Shown here one piece after another: positions 16,083-24,257 of a stretch of DNA of 64,000 nt. The position numbers and the translations under genes are program-made. Each line of letters begins with the position of its first letter. The first letter of the stretch is position 1. Origin of the DNA: Methanobacteriota archaeon (GTDB lineage Archaea; Thermoplasmatota; Thermoplasmata; SG8-5; JACRNV01); NCBI GenBank assembly GCA_016214785.1, contig JACRNV010000059.1, forward strand, positions 17,924 through 81,923. The letters are read 5' to 3'. Under the pieces are notes generated by a model. That model ran no database searches. It was not told where the DNA came from and saw only the letters and a program-made list of their open reading frames with translations.

Positions 16083-18362
16083 ATGCCTCTCAGGGACAAG
16101 TCCATGAAAATCGCCAAGCGCTACTGGCTCCTCCTCAGGGTCAGCTGGAAGGCCCTGCGGCAGAGCAAGCTCGGGCTCGCGGGCGTCGCGATAATAGTGG
16201 CTTTCGGCCTTATGGCTGTCCTGGCCCCGGTAATCTCCCCCTTTACTCCTGACTACCTCGCCCCGGAGCAGGACGTCTTCCAGAAGCTGGAGTTCCAAGA
16301 ACAGTATCCGGCAGGCACGTACCTGCCGACTCTCGTGGGCCCGACAACACCCACATACTCGGGCGTCGATGGCGGTATATGGTACATCGTCCCATCTTCC
16401 GAAGGCTACATCGATATGAAGCTCATGAAGTCGAGCGCGGAGAACGCCTCGGACCCGTTCGATGTCGGGAACATCTCCATCAGGCTCGATGTCAGGGCCG
16501 TGAGAATGGCCGCGCCGCTAGTATCGGTGGCGTACGTCTGCCCCGGCGTGAACGGGAACGGCCAGCTCGGGGAGAGGACGCGCGCGGGTCTTTTGGCGGT
16601 CGTGGCAGACCAGACATTCGCCCTCATAGACCCCTTCAAGTACCCGGACCCGGGCTGTGTACTGTTCAGCGCCCCGCTCGGGTTCAGGCCCAAATGGTCG
16701 GGCATCGACCCTCTTTCCGCGGGAGAGATGTACGGCATTCCATCGGAGAACAGGCAGGACACGCTCTTCGGGACGGTGTACTCCGGGCCTTACAGGTACT
16801 TCTTCGCAGCGAGCGATGGGCAAATCATTCTGTACAGGTTCAAGTACCTCACGAACCTCTACGGCCTGGGCGGGAGCGACGGCATTGCCGAACCCCCCCT
16901 CCAGGCGCTCGATATCGCCATCAACATTTCAGGCGAGCCTCTGGTGTATGTCAATCAGGGAAACGGCTCATATTCGGGCATCGTGGTGCCGTCCGATAAC
17001 CAGCTCGTGGTCTACAATCTCGACGGCTCGCCGAGGGTCACGCTGGATCTCCCGGTATCGAGCTCCCCGGCCACCGTGACCGCGCCGATGGGCTACTCGC
17101 GCTCCATGCCTTTCCCCGCTTTTGTGTTCGTGCCGCTGCATGGCGCGAGCCGGGACAGCGTGGGCGTCCTGTCGATGGAGAACAACTCCTTCTCCACGGT
17201 CTTCACGCCCAACGTGGACGGACACATCGACATAGCTCCCAGCCCATCGAGGGAGCAGGCCCTGCATGTGGCCTATAACCTCAACGCTCCCGCGAACGGC
17301 ATCGGCGCGATAATCTACAGGATGTCTTACGGCGGCGTTCTGGACGAGAGCTTCGAGGGGGAACTGCCGAAGAAGTGCGCGGAGATGTTCTACGTCACCG
17401 AGTCCACCAAGATATTCGTCAGGTGCGAGGACGGCTCCACGTACTCGGGCGTCGCCACCGTCGGCGGCGGCACGGCCCAGGGGATGCGCCTCCTTGCAAA
17501 AACGGGGCCGGGCACGAAGTACCTGCAGGCCATCGGCACCCTGAGCGGCTCGAAGTACGGTTCCATGTCGAGCAACGAGATGTACGGCAGCTACTTCGAC
17601 ACGTCCACCGGGGCAGTGACCATATTCCAGCTCATAGGCTCGACGGTCGCGCCCCTGCCGCCGGGCAAGTACGCGTCCGGGAACACGTACTACCTGGGCA
17701 CCGACCACGTCGGGCACGACATCCTCACCTGGCTGATATACGGCAGCAGGATTGCATTCATCGTGGGCATACTCTCGGCCTTCTTCTCCGTCGTCATCGG
17801 CACGCTGGTGGGGCTCGTTTCCGGCTACTATGGCGGGATAGTGGACATGCTTCTGATGAGAGTGACCGACATCGTTCTCGTGCTCCCCGTCCTCCCCATA
17901 GTCCTGATATGGAGCGCCATCTGGGGGCCGAGCATATGGACCATCATCATCATCATCGCGGTCCTGGGATGGGCGGGCATTGCGAGGGTCATCAGGGCCC
18001 AGACCCTCTCGCTCAAGGAGAGGCCGTTCATAGACGCGGCGCACGTCGGGGGATCGAGCGACTCGCGCATCATCCTCAAGCACCTGGCGCCGAACGTCCT
18101 GCCTTTCGCGTTCCTGTACATGACGCTGCTGGTCGCCGGCGCAATCATAACCGAGGCGGCGCTGAGCTTCCTCGGCCTCGGCGACCCCAAGGCAATCAGT
18201 TGGGGCATCATGCTCTCCACCATCCAGACCTCGGGGAGCACGCTCCACGCATGGTGGTGGCTCCTGCCGCCCGGAATCGCGATAACGGTGCTCTCGCTTG
18301 GCTTCTACCTAGTCGGAAGGGCCGTGGACGAGATAGTCAACCCGCGGCTCAGGGGGCGCTGA
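16083..18362 (+). CDS. dppC: OppC/DppC-type permease with a ~440-residue extracellular insertion
   Basis: The protein is 759 residues, against about 300 for ordinary OppC. Residues 1-60 give the usual cytoplasmic start and first helix (GLAGVAIIVAFGLMAVLAPVI). The normal continuation YYLGTDHVGHDILTWLIYGSR appears only at about residue 535, followed by the usual helices and the EAA loop (RAQTLSLKERPFIDAAHVGGSS). The intervening segment is predicted outside the cell. It consists of short repeating hydrophobic strands with turns, such as YFFAASDGQIILYRFKY, QLVVYNLDGSPRVTLDL and FVFVPLHGASRDSVGVLS, resembling beta-propeller blades. The ATG at 16083 is preferred over the longer ORF because it directly follows dppB. 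Confidence 0.9.
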   Translation: MPLRDKSMKIAKRYWLLLRVSWKALRQSKLGLAGVAIIVAFGLMAVLAPVISPFTPDYLAPEQDVFQKLEFQEQYPAGTYLPTLVGPTTPTYSGVDGGIWYIVPSSEGYIDMKLMKSSAENASDPFDVGNISIRLDVRAVRMAAPLVSVAYVCPGVNGNGQLGERTRAGLLAVVADQTFALIDPFKYPDPGCVLFSAPLGFRPKWSGIDPLSAGEMYGIPSENRQDTLFGTVYSGPYRYFFAASDGQIILYRFKYLTNLYGLGGSDGIAEPPLQALDIAINISGEPLVYVNQGNGSYSGIVVPSDNQLVVYNLDGSPRVTLDLPVSSSPATVTAPMGYSRSMPFPAFVFVPLHGASRDSVGVLSMENNSFSTVFTPNVDGHIDIAPSPSREQALHVAYNLNAPANGIGAIIYRMSYGGVLDESFEGELPKKCAEMFYVTESTKIFVRCEDGSTYSGVATVGGGTAQGMRLLAKTGPGTKYLQAIGTLSGSKYGSMSSNEMYGSYFDTSTGAVTIFQLIGSTVAPLPPGKYASGNTYYLGTDHVGHDILTWLIYGSRIAFIVGILSAFFSVVIGTLVGLVSGYYGGIVDMLLMRVTDIVLVLPVLPIVLIWSAIWGPSIWTIIIIIAVLGWAGIARVIRAQTLSLKERPFIDAAHVGGSSDSRIILKHLAPNVLPFAFLYMTLLVAGAIITEAALSFLGLGDPKAISWGIMLSTIQTSGSTLHAWWWLLPPGIAITVLSLGFYLVGRAVDEIVNPRLRGR

Positions 18363-18363
18363 G

Positions 18364-19839
18364 ATGCCGCTGCTCGAGGTCAAGGGGCTGGTCACTCACT
18401 TCAAGGTCAGGGACGGCTGGGTCAGGGCCGTGGACGATGTCTCCATCTCGCTCGAGGAGGGACGGACCCTCGGGCTCGTGGGGGAGTCCGGCTGCGGCAA
18501 GACGACGCTGGGCTACAGCATCACGCAGCTCCTGCCTTCCAACGCTGTCGTCAAGCAGGGCTCGATAATATTCAACGGCAAGGACCTGCTCGCAATCACC
18601 CGCAAGAAGGACGGCACCCTGCGCGAGTACCACCCGGACATTACCAAGATCAGGTGGAAGCAGATATCGATGATATTCCAGGGCGCGATGAACGCCTTCA
18701 ACCCCGTATACAGGGTCGGGGACCAGATAATCGAGGCGATAAAGATACACGAGCCCGACGTGCCAAAGGACTACCCGTCGGGGCTGAAGCTCCACCAGAT
18801 AGAGCTCGTCGAGCTGGCACGCAAGGCCGTACGCTCGAGCCTCCCGTACGGCAAGACCATAGAGAGCTCGGATCACAAGGAGATACGGCAGAAGGGCACC
18901 GAGATGATCCTCGCCTATGCGCAGATAGCCGAGCAGGCCGCGCAGGCACTCCTGGACAAGTATGGCGGCCAGTTCCTCAAGGACGGCAAGAAGATACCCG
19001 CCCACGTCCTGGTCGAGGATGCGCTCCCCCTGGTCAAGGCCAAGGCCCGTTCGATCCCGTTCCCGCCCGTGGGCCCGAACCACACGCCATCGGCCGTGGC
19101 CCACGACATAGCCACGTTGATAACGCGCTATCTAACAGACGAGGACCGGGCACTCCTCGGGGAGGGCGGGGCGGCGCGCAGGATGGCCGAGAACCTCGCC
19201 AACATGATAATCCGCTTCCCGAACGGGGCCGCCAAGCAGCGCGTGCGAGAGTTATACCGCTTCGTCGGAATACCCCTCGATAGAATCGACAACTACCCGC
19301 ACGAGTACAGCGGCGGGATGAAGCAGCGCGCGATGATAGCCATGGCCCTGGTGCTTAACCCCAAGTTCATCATCGCCGACGAGCCCACGACCGCCCTGGA
19401 CGTCATCATGCAGCGCAGGATACTCAAGGAGATGCAGAAGCTCCAGCGCGAGTTCCACATGTCTATGATAATCATCTCCCACGATGTGTCGGTGGTCGCG
19501 GAGATAGCCAACCACATCGCCGTCATGTACGCCGGAAAAGTGGTGGAGTACGGCGCCGCGCGGCAGATATTCAAGGAGACGGCGCACCCGTACGCGGAGG
19601 CCCTCCTCGGGGCGTTCCCGAGCATCAGGGGAGCGAAGAAGCGCCTTGCAACAATCCCTGGCAACCCGCCTAGCCTGCTCAACCCCCCCAAGGGCTGCAG
19701 GTTCCACCCGCGCTGCAGGTACGCGGGGGAGATTTGCGCGGCCAAGGAGCCGACGATGGTCGAGGTCGGCCCCGGGCACTTCTCCCATTGCCACTTCGCG
19801 AGGGAGTTCGCGGCCAAGACCCTGGAGGTGAGGCGGTGA
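18364..19839 (+). CDS. dppD: Peptide ABC transporter ATPase, OppD/DppD type, with internal insertion
   Basis: This 491-residue ATPase has Walker A GESGCGKTT (about residue 40), a Q-loop MIFQGAMNAFNP, the signature YSGGMKQR, Walker B FIIADEPTTALD and the switch histidine in IISHD. The C-terminal oligopeptide-transporter domain holds CRFHPRCRYAGEIC and a final Cys, a possible Fe-S or zinc site known in the family. Usual length is about 330. The extra sequence, about 130 residues, lies between the Q-loop and the signature (roughly residues 132-285), where the helical subdomain meets the permease. It is charged and helical. The gene starts one nt after dppC and overlaps dppF. Confidence 0.92.
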   Translation: MPLLEVKGLVTHFKVRDGWVRAVDDVSISLEEGRTLGLVGESGCGKTTLGYSITQLLPSNAVVKQGSIIFNGKDLLAITRKKDGTLREYHPDITKIRWKQISMIFQGAMNAFNPVYRVGDQIIEAIKIHEPDVPKDYPSGLKLHQIELVELARKAVRSSLPYGKTIESSDHKEIRQKGTEMILAYAQIAEQAAQALLDKYGGQFLKDGKKIPAHVLVEDALPLVKAKARSIPFPPVGPNHTPSAVAHDIATLITRYLTDEDRALLGEGGAARRMAENLANMIIRFPNGAAKQRVRELYRFVGIPLDRIDNYPHEYSGGMKQRAMIAMALVLNPKFIIADEPTTALDVIMQRRILKEMQKLQREFHMSMIIISHDVSVVAEIANHIAVMYAGKVVEYGAARQIFKETAHPYAEALLGAFPSIRGAKKRLATIPGNPPSLLNPPKGCRFHPRCRYAGEICAAKEPTMVEVGPGHFSHCHFAREFAAKTLEVRR

Positions 19840-20885
19840 AGGAACTCGTGCTCAGGGTCGAGAACCTCACGAAGCTCTTCCCGCTGAAGAAGAGCCTTCT
19901 CTCGCGCGGGCCGGACAGCTTCGTGCACGCCGTCGAGGACGTGAGCCTCGATGTCTACCACGGCGAAGTGCTGGGCGTCGTCGGCGAGTCGGGCTGCGGC
20001 AAGACAACGGTCGGCCGGCTCCTCACGAGGCTCGAGACGCCGACGCGCGGCTCCATACGGTTCATGGACGTCGACATAGCCACCCTTCGGAAAAAGAACC
20101 TCAGGCAGTTCAGGCGAAGGATGCAGATGATTTTCCAGGACCCGTACGAGTCGCTGAATCCGCGCTTCACGGTCGAGCAGGCCGTCGGCGACCCGCTGAT
20201 AGTGCACGAGCCCGACCAGTCGGACGAGGAGCGCAGGGCGCGCATCGTGAAAGCCCTCGAGGACGCAGGGCTTAGGCCGGCCGAGGACATAATGGACAGG
20301 TACCCGCACGAGATGAGCGGGGGGCAGAGGCAGCGCGCGGCCATCGCGCGCGCGCTGGTCGTCGACCCGAAGTTCATCGTCGCCGACGAGCCCGTCTCCA
20401 TGCTCGACGTTTCCATCAGGGCCGGCGTCATGAACCTCATGCTCGACCTCCGCGACAAGTACGGCATCCCGTACATCTTCATCACGCACGATGTGGCCGT
20501 CGCCCGGTACATGTCCGACCGCATCGCGGTCATGTACCTGGGCAACATCGTGGAGGTGGGGGAGACCGAGGAGATCATCTTCAAGCCCGCGCACCCGTAC
20601 ACGAGGGCGCTGCTCTCCGCCGTCCCCGTGCCGGACCCGGACTACGAGCACAGGGACGTGCCCATCAAGGGGGACATACCGAGCCCAATCAACCTCCCGA
20701 AGGGCTGCAGGTTCAGGCAGCGCTGCCCCTACGCGCAGGAGGCGTGCTCCAAGCCGGACCTGGGCCCGGTCGAGGTGTCCAAAGGCCACTTCGTGCTCTG
20801 CTGGTTCGCGCAGAAGTTCCACGAGAACCCGCCCGACATAGAGATGCCGAGCATGGACATGGGCGACGAGGGCGAGGGGAATTGA
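19836..20885 (+). CDS. dppF: Peptide ABC transporter ATPase, OppF/DppF type
   Basis: The 349-residue ATPase shows Walker A GESGCGKTTVGRLL, Q-loop MIFQDPYESLNPRF, signature MSGGQRQR, Walker B FIVADEPVSMLD and HD switch FITHDVAV. Its C-terminal domain carries the Cys-rich motif CRFRQRCPYAQEAC. Length is normal, in contrast to its DppD partner. The GTG at 19836 overlaps the dppD stop by four nt and has GGAGGTG six nt upstream, which decides the start against the longer ORF in the track. It pairs with DppD to form the nucleotide-binding heterodimer that drives import. Confidence 0.93.
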   Translation: MKELVLRVENLTKLFPLKKSLLSRGPDSFVHAVEDVSLDVYHGEVLGVVGESGCGKTTVGRLLTRLETPTRGSIRFMDVDIATLRKKNLRQFRRRMQMIFQDPYESLNPRFTVEQAVGDPLIVHEPDQSDEERRARIVKALEDAGLRPAEDIMDRYPHEMSGGQRQRAAIARALVVDPKFIVADEPVSMLDVSIRAGVMNLMLDLRDKYGIPYIFITHDVAVARYMSDRIAVMYLGNIVEVGETEEIIFKPAHPYTRALLSAVPVPDPDYEHRDVPIKGDIPSPINLPKGCRFRQRCPYAQEACSKPDLGPVEVSKGHFVLCWFAQKFHENPPDIEMPSMDMGDEGEGN

Positions 20886-21556
20886 ACGCCCGCGGAATCA
20901 CTCGCACGCGCGCTGTCTGGCTCGCGCTCGTCTGCCTCTCTATTGCGTTCCTTGTATTCAGCGCCGGCACGGCCTACCAGTACACGCAGGTGTCAGAGAC
21001 CAAGGTCATGCTGGAGATGGGCGCCGTGCCGCAGTTCGTTCTTCTCAGAAACTCTACAGGCGCGCTGGAGAGGCTCATCCTCGACCTGGGCATTACAGTA
21101 GTGAACATCGGCCCCAGGGACGTGAATCTCTGGGTCGTCGCTTACAAGGCCTGGCTCAGGGACTACGAGGCCGAGGCGTTCCCGCAGATGCCCAGGGCAT
21201 TGGATGACGCCAAGGTCGAGGGACAGAACGGCACGACCTACTGGGCGAGGGCATTCTCCGCGTCATTCACCATCGATGACGCTGTCCTGGCCCGTGGCGA
21301 GCGCTCGTTCGCCCTCTCGATAAATGCATCGAGGCCGGGGAACGAGACGCTCTTCAAAACCGTCGAGGACATCGCGCGCTACGCCGCACGAAGCCGCTAC
21401 CTGAACGACAGCTCGCTCGAATGGCTCCAGTTCGCCAACGCCGTGCTTTTTGTATCTGGCGTGCCGCGCGACCCGTCGAGCTTCACGGGCGCGCAGAACT
21501 GGGTCCCGCTCATCCAGCGCACGGTCGGCTACGACATTGGGCCGGGGGGGAGTTGA
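20882..21556 (+). CDS. Membrane-anchored extracellular protein of the transport operon
   Basis: The protein (224 residues from a TTG at 20882, overlapping the dppF stop as TTGA) has one N-terminal helix (VWLALVCLSIAFLVFSAGTAY) and an outside domain. The outside part contains LGITVVNIGPRDVNLWVVAYKAWL, a beta-sandwich-like pattern reminiscent of LEA14-type domains, and several NxS/T sites. GAGGGG directly before the TTG supports this start. No family is recognised with confidence. Translational coupling to the ATPase gene and the adjoining four-helix gene suggests a role as an accessory part of the transporter. Confidence 0.7.
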   Translation: MNARGITRTRAVWLALVCLSIAFLVFSAGTAYQYTQVSETKVMLEMGAVPQFVLLRNSTGALERLILDLGITVVNIGPRDVNLWVVAYKAWLRDYEAEAFPQMPRALDDAKVEGQNGTTYWARAFSASFTIDDAVLARGERSFALSINASRPGNETLFKTVEDIARYAARSRYLNDSSLEWLQFANAVLFVSGVPRDPSSFTGAQNWVPLIQRTVGYDIGPGGS

Positions 21557-21996
21557 TGGCCGCCAAGGTCTTTCTGAGGAGGGCGTGGCTGGTGACCGCC
21601 TCTTCGCTCCTTTGTGCGCCCGCGCTCGCCTACCTCTACTTCGCGGCATTCCTGCCGACGCTCTGCTGGCCGTTCCAGCAGGCCATCCACCCGCTCTTCC
21701 CGATTTTCGTGGCGGGGCTCTTCGGCCTATTCCTCGGCATACTCACCGATTGCCTCGAGGACGCCATCTACGCCACTTTCCTCTCGGTCGCGCTCGGGGC
21801 GGTCTTCGCCGTCGTGATAGCCATCTCGCCCATTTCCAGCCCCTACCTCTCGAACGCCATACCCGGCGATCTGATCGGGCAGGCGCTGAAGGCGATGATC
21901 CCCGTGATACTCGCTTCGCTTCTCTCGGTGTTCATCGCGGCGTTCCTCGGCAACCTCGCGCAGGAGAAGTGGTTCCCCGACGAGGGGGAGGGGTGA
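21556..21996 (+). CDS. Small four-helix membrane protein of the transport operon
   Basis: This 146-residue protein has four hydrophobic segments: WLVTASSLLCAPALAYLYFAAF, LFPIFVAGLFGLFLGILTDCL, TFLSVALGAVFAVVIAISPI and MIPVILASLLSVFIAAFLG. It ends in a short acidic tail. The ATG at 21556 overlaps the preceding stop by one base, and the next ATG (21998) follows the stop by one base, so the genes are translationally coupled. I do not recognise the family. The track's longer ORF begins out of context. Confidence 0.7.
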   Translation: MAAKVFLRRAWLVTASSLLCAPALAYLYFAAFLPTLCWPFQQAIHPLFPIFVAGLFGLFLGILTDCLEDAIYATFLSVALGAVFAVVIAISPISSPYLSNAIPGDLIGQALKAMIPVILASLLSVFIAAFLGNLAQEKWFPDEGEG

Positions 21997-21997
21997 T

Positions 21998-22741
21998 ATG
22001 CGCGTCCCCAAGAGACATCCCCGTTACAAGTCGTTGAGGACGCGCGAGATCCTCTCGGAGATGATGGAGAGGGGCATCGTCGCGCGGACGGGCCTCATAG
22101 CCCACGGGCGGGGCGAGGCGTTCGACTACTTCCTCGGGGAGCGCACGCCGCCGGAGGCGTCGCTAGCCGCCTCCGTCGCTGCCTTCAAACTGGCGAATGC
22201 CCGGTCTCCGGTCATCTCCGTGAACGGCAACGTCGCCGCGCTCGCGGGGAAGGAGATAATCAAATTATCCAGGGAGATACCAGCGAAGCTCGAGGTCAAC
22301 CTCTTCCACAGGAGCGAGGGGCGCATCGACCTCGTGGTCGATTTCATGGAGTCGCTGGGCGCGAGGGGCGTCCTGGGCCGGAGTGCGAGGCGACGCATAC
22401 CGGGGCTCGAGCAGCCGCGCGGGAGGTGCTCCGAGGGCATCTACGGCGCGGACGTGGTGCTCGTTCCGCTGGAGGACGGCGACCGGGCGCAGGCCTTGAA
22501 GGCGTTCGGCAAGCTCGTCATCGCCATCGATCTGAATCCGATGTCCAGGACGGCGCTGGTCGCGGACGTAACAATCGTCGATGAGCTGACAAGGTCCATA
22601 CCCATGCTCGAGCGCCATGTGCGCGGGGCCAAGGCCGAGCCCGCGCGTTACGCCAAATTGGTCAAGGGCTTCGACAACCATCAGAATCTTCTCGCCGTGC
22701 GGGACAGGATGGCGCGTAGGCTGATGGAGGAATCGAGATGA
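21998..22741 (+). CDS. 4-phosphopantoate-beta-alanine ligase (archaeal phosphopantothenate synthetase)
   Basis: The 247-residue sequence begins RVPKRHPRYKSLRTREILSEM and continues with GLIAHGRGEAFDYFLGE, the highly characteristic archaeal DUF137 motifs. Later motifs include VNGNVAALAG, EVNLFHRSEGR, IYGADVVLVPLEDGDR and AIDLNPMSRTA. The enzyme joins 4-phosphopantoate and beta-alanine using ATP in archaeal CoA biosynthesis. It is tightly coupled to the membrane protein before it and overlaps the reductase after it (ATGA). A MfnA-type decarboxylase that can supply beta-alanine is encoded at 53939-55174. Confidence 0.92.
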   Translation: MRVPKRHPRYKSLRTREILSEMMERGIVARTGLIAHGRGEAFDYFLGERTPPEASLAASVAAFKLANARSPVISVNGNVAALAGKEIIKLSREIPAKLEVNLFHRSEGRIDLVVDFMESLGARGVLGRSARRRIPGLEQPRGRCSEGIYGADVVLVPLEDGDRAQALKAFGKLVIAIDLNPMSRTALVADVTIVDELTRSIPMLERHVRGAKAEPARYAKLVKGFDNHQNLLAVRDRMARRLMEESR

Positions 22742-24130
22742 AAGAATACGATGCGATAGCCATAGGCACGGGCTCGGCGTTGATAGTCATCGACGCTATG
22801 GCGAGCAGGAACCCGGGAAGAAATACGCCATCATAGACAAGGACGAGCCCGGCGGCATCTGCCTCACGCGCGGGTGCATCCCGAGCAAGCTTCTGCTCTA
22901 TCCGGCCGACCTCGTGCGGACGATACAGGGCGCGGGGGAGATCGGCATTGATGCTGAGATACGGAAGGTGGATTTCGCGAAGGTCATGGCGCGCATGCGC
23001 ACCATCATCGACGGCGACATCGCGGAGATACGAAAGGCATTGTCGAGTTCGGCGAACACAGATTATTACAGTTCCGCGGCGGAGTTCGCCGCGCCGTACA
23101 CCCTTAAGGTCGGCAGCGAGACGATAAAATCGAAGACGATCATCCTCGGCACAGGCTCCAGAACGGCCATCCCCAACGTCCCGGGCCTGTCCGAGGCCGG
23201 CCACCTCACGAGCGATTCCATCCTTCACCTCAAGAAGCTCCCCGAGAGCGTGGCCATCATCGGCGGGGGCTACATCGCGGCCGAGTACGGCCACTTCCTA
23301 TCGGCGATGGGCGCGAAGGTGACGATAATCGGCAGGAACGCCCAGTTCATCCCCGAGGAGGAGCCCGAGGTCTCGTGGGCGGCAAAGTCGGAGATGTCGA
23401 GGCGCATGGCAATCTTCACCTATCACGAAGCAATCAGGATAGAAAAGGCGATGATGGGCGGAAAGTCCATCATCGCCCGCGACAGGGCGACGGGGAAGGA
23501 AGTCAAGGTCTCCGCCAGCGAGGTATTGGTGGCATCGGGCCGCATTTCCAACTCTGACATATTGCACCCCGAGCGCGCGGGCGTCGCCGTGGATGCAAAG
23601 GGCTGGATAGTCGTGAACGAGAGGCTCGAAACGTCCCAGCCCGGCATCTACGCGCTCGGCGACGCCACCGGCAAATGGCTCTTCAGACACAAGGCCAACC
23701 ACGACGCCAAGGTGCTCTACGAGAACATCGTGCTCGGCAAACATGCGACCGTCGATTACCGCGCCGTCCCGCACGCCGTCTTCTGCCACCCGGAGATTGC
23801 GAGCTTCGGCATGCGCGAGGCCGAGGCGGCGAAGGCGCTGGGGCAGAGCAACATCGGCATCGGCTTCGAGAGCTACGCCAACACCGGCAAGGGCATGGCC
23901 ATGAACGTCAAGCTCGGCTTCTGCAAGGTCATCGTCGAGCACAAGACCGGCAAGCTGTTGGGCGCGCACATCGTCGGCCCGCAGGCGGGATATCGGAGAT
24001 AAACAGCGCCATGCACATCCACCCGGCGCTCAGCGAGGTCGTGTCGCGCGCCTGCAGGAACCTCGTCCCCATCGAACATTACCACCACACGCTCGGACAC
24101 TTGTTCGGAACGGCGGGGCACGGACATTGA
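22738..24130 (+). pseudogene. Flavin disulfide reductase (dihydrolipoamide dehydrogenase-like), broken by two frameshifts
   Basis: Across three frames the region encodes one complete pyridine-nucleotide disulfide oxidoreductase. The start is AIAIGTGSAL; a redox-active CLTRGC (CX4C) in GGICLTRGCIPSK follows; then ILGTGSRTAIPNV, a second dinucleotide fold (VAIIGGGYIAAEYGHFLSAMG), YALGDATG and a dimerisation end with HIHPALSEVV. The frame breaks near 22818 within AACCCGGGAAG and again near 23991 within GCGGGATATC. In both places one extra G in a G-run restores the family sequence. This could be a true pseudogene or two homopolymer errors. The ATG at 22738 overlaps the preceding stop and follows GGAGG. 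Expected full length is about 464 residues. Confidence 0.8.
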
Positions 24131-24161
24131 TTGTTTGAATCCATTGAACGAAAATAAGTTG

Positions 24162-24183
24162 GAGGGGATGGAACCACCCCTCA
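24162..24183 (+). terminator. Hairpin after the reductase gene
   Basis: GAGGGG and CCCCTC form a 6-bp stem around a nine-to-ten base loop, 35 nt past the reductase stop and before the RtcB promoter region (ATTTACCC near 24222). No U-tract is evident. Confidence 0.35.
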
Positions 24184-24257
24184 AAGAAGTCTCTCCAGTG
24201 AATCCTATCAATGGTAAGCTATTTACCCTACCTCCCTAATCGTATCGGCGGTGCACG

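Noticed and set aside
16083-18362. Gene fusion by assembly error between a permease and an unrelated gene
   Set aside because: The frame is continuous through both junctions, codon use is uniform, and the insertion lies exactly at the extracellular loop between helices 1 and 2.
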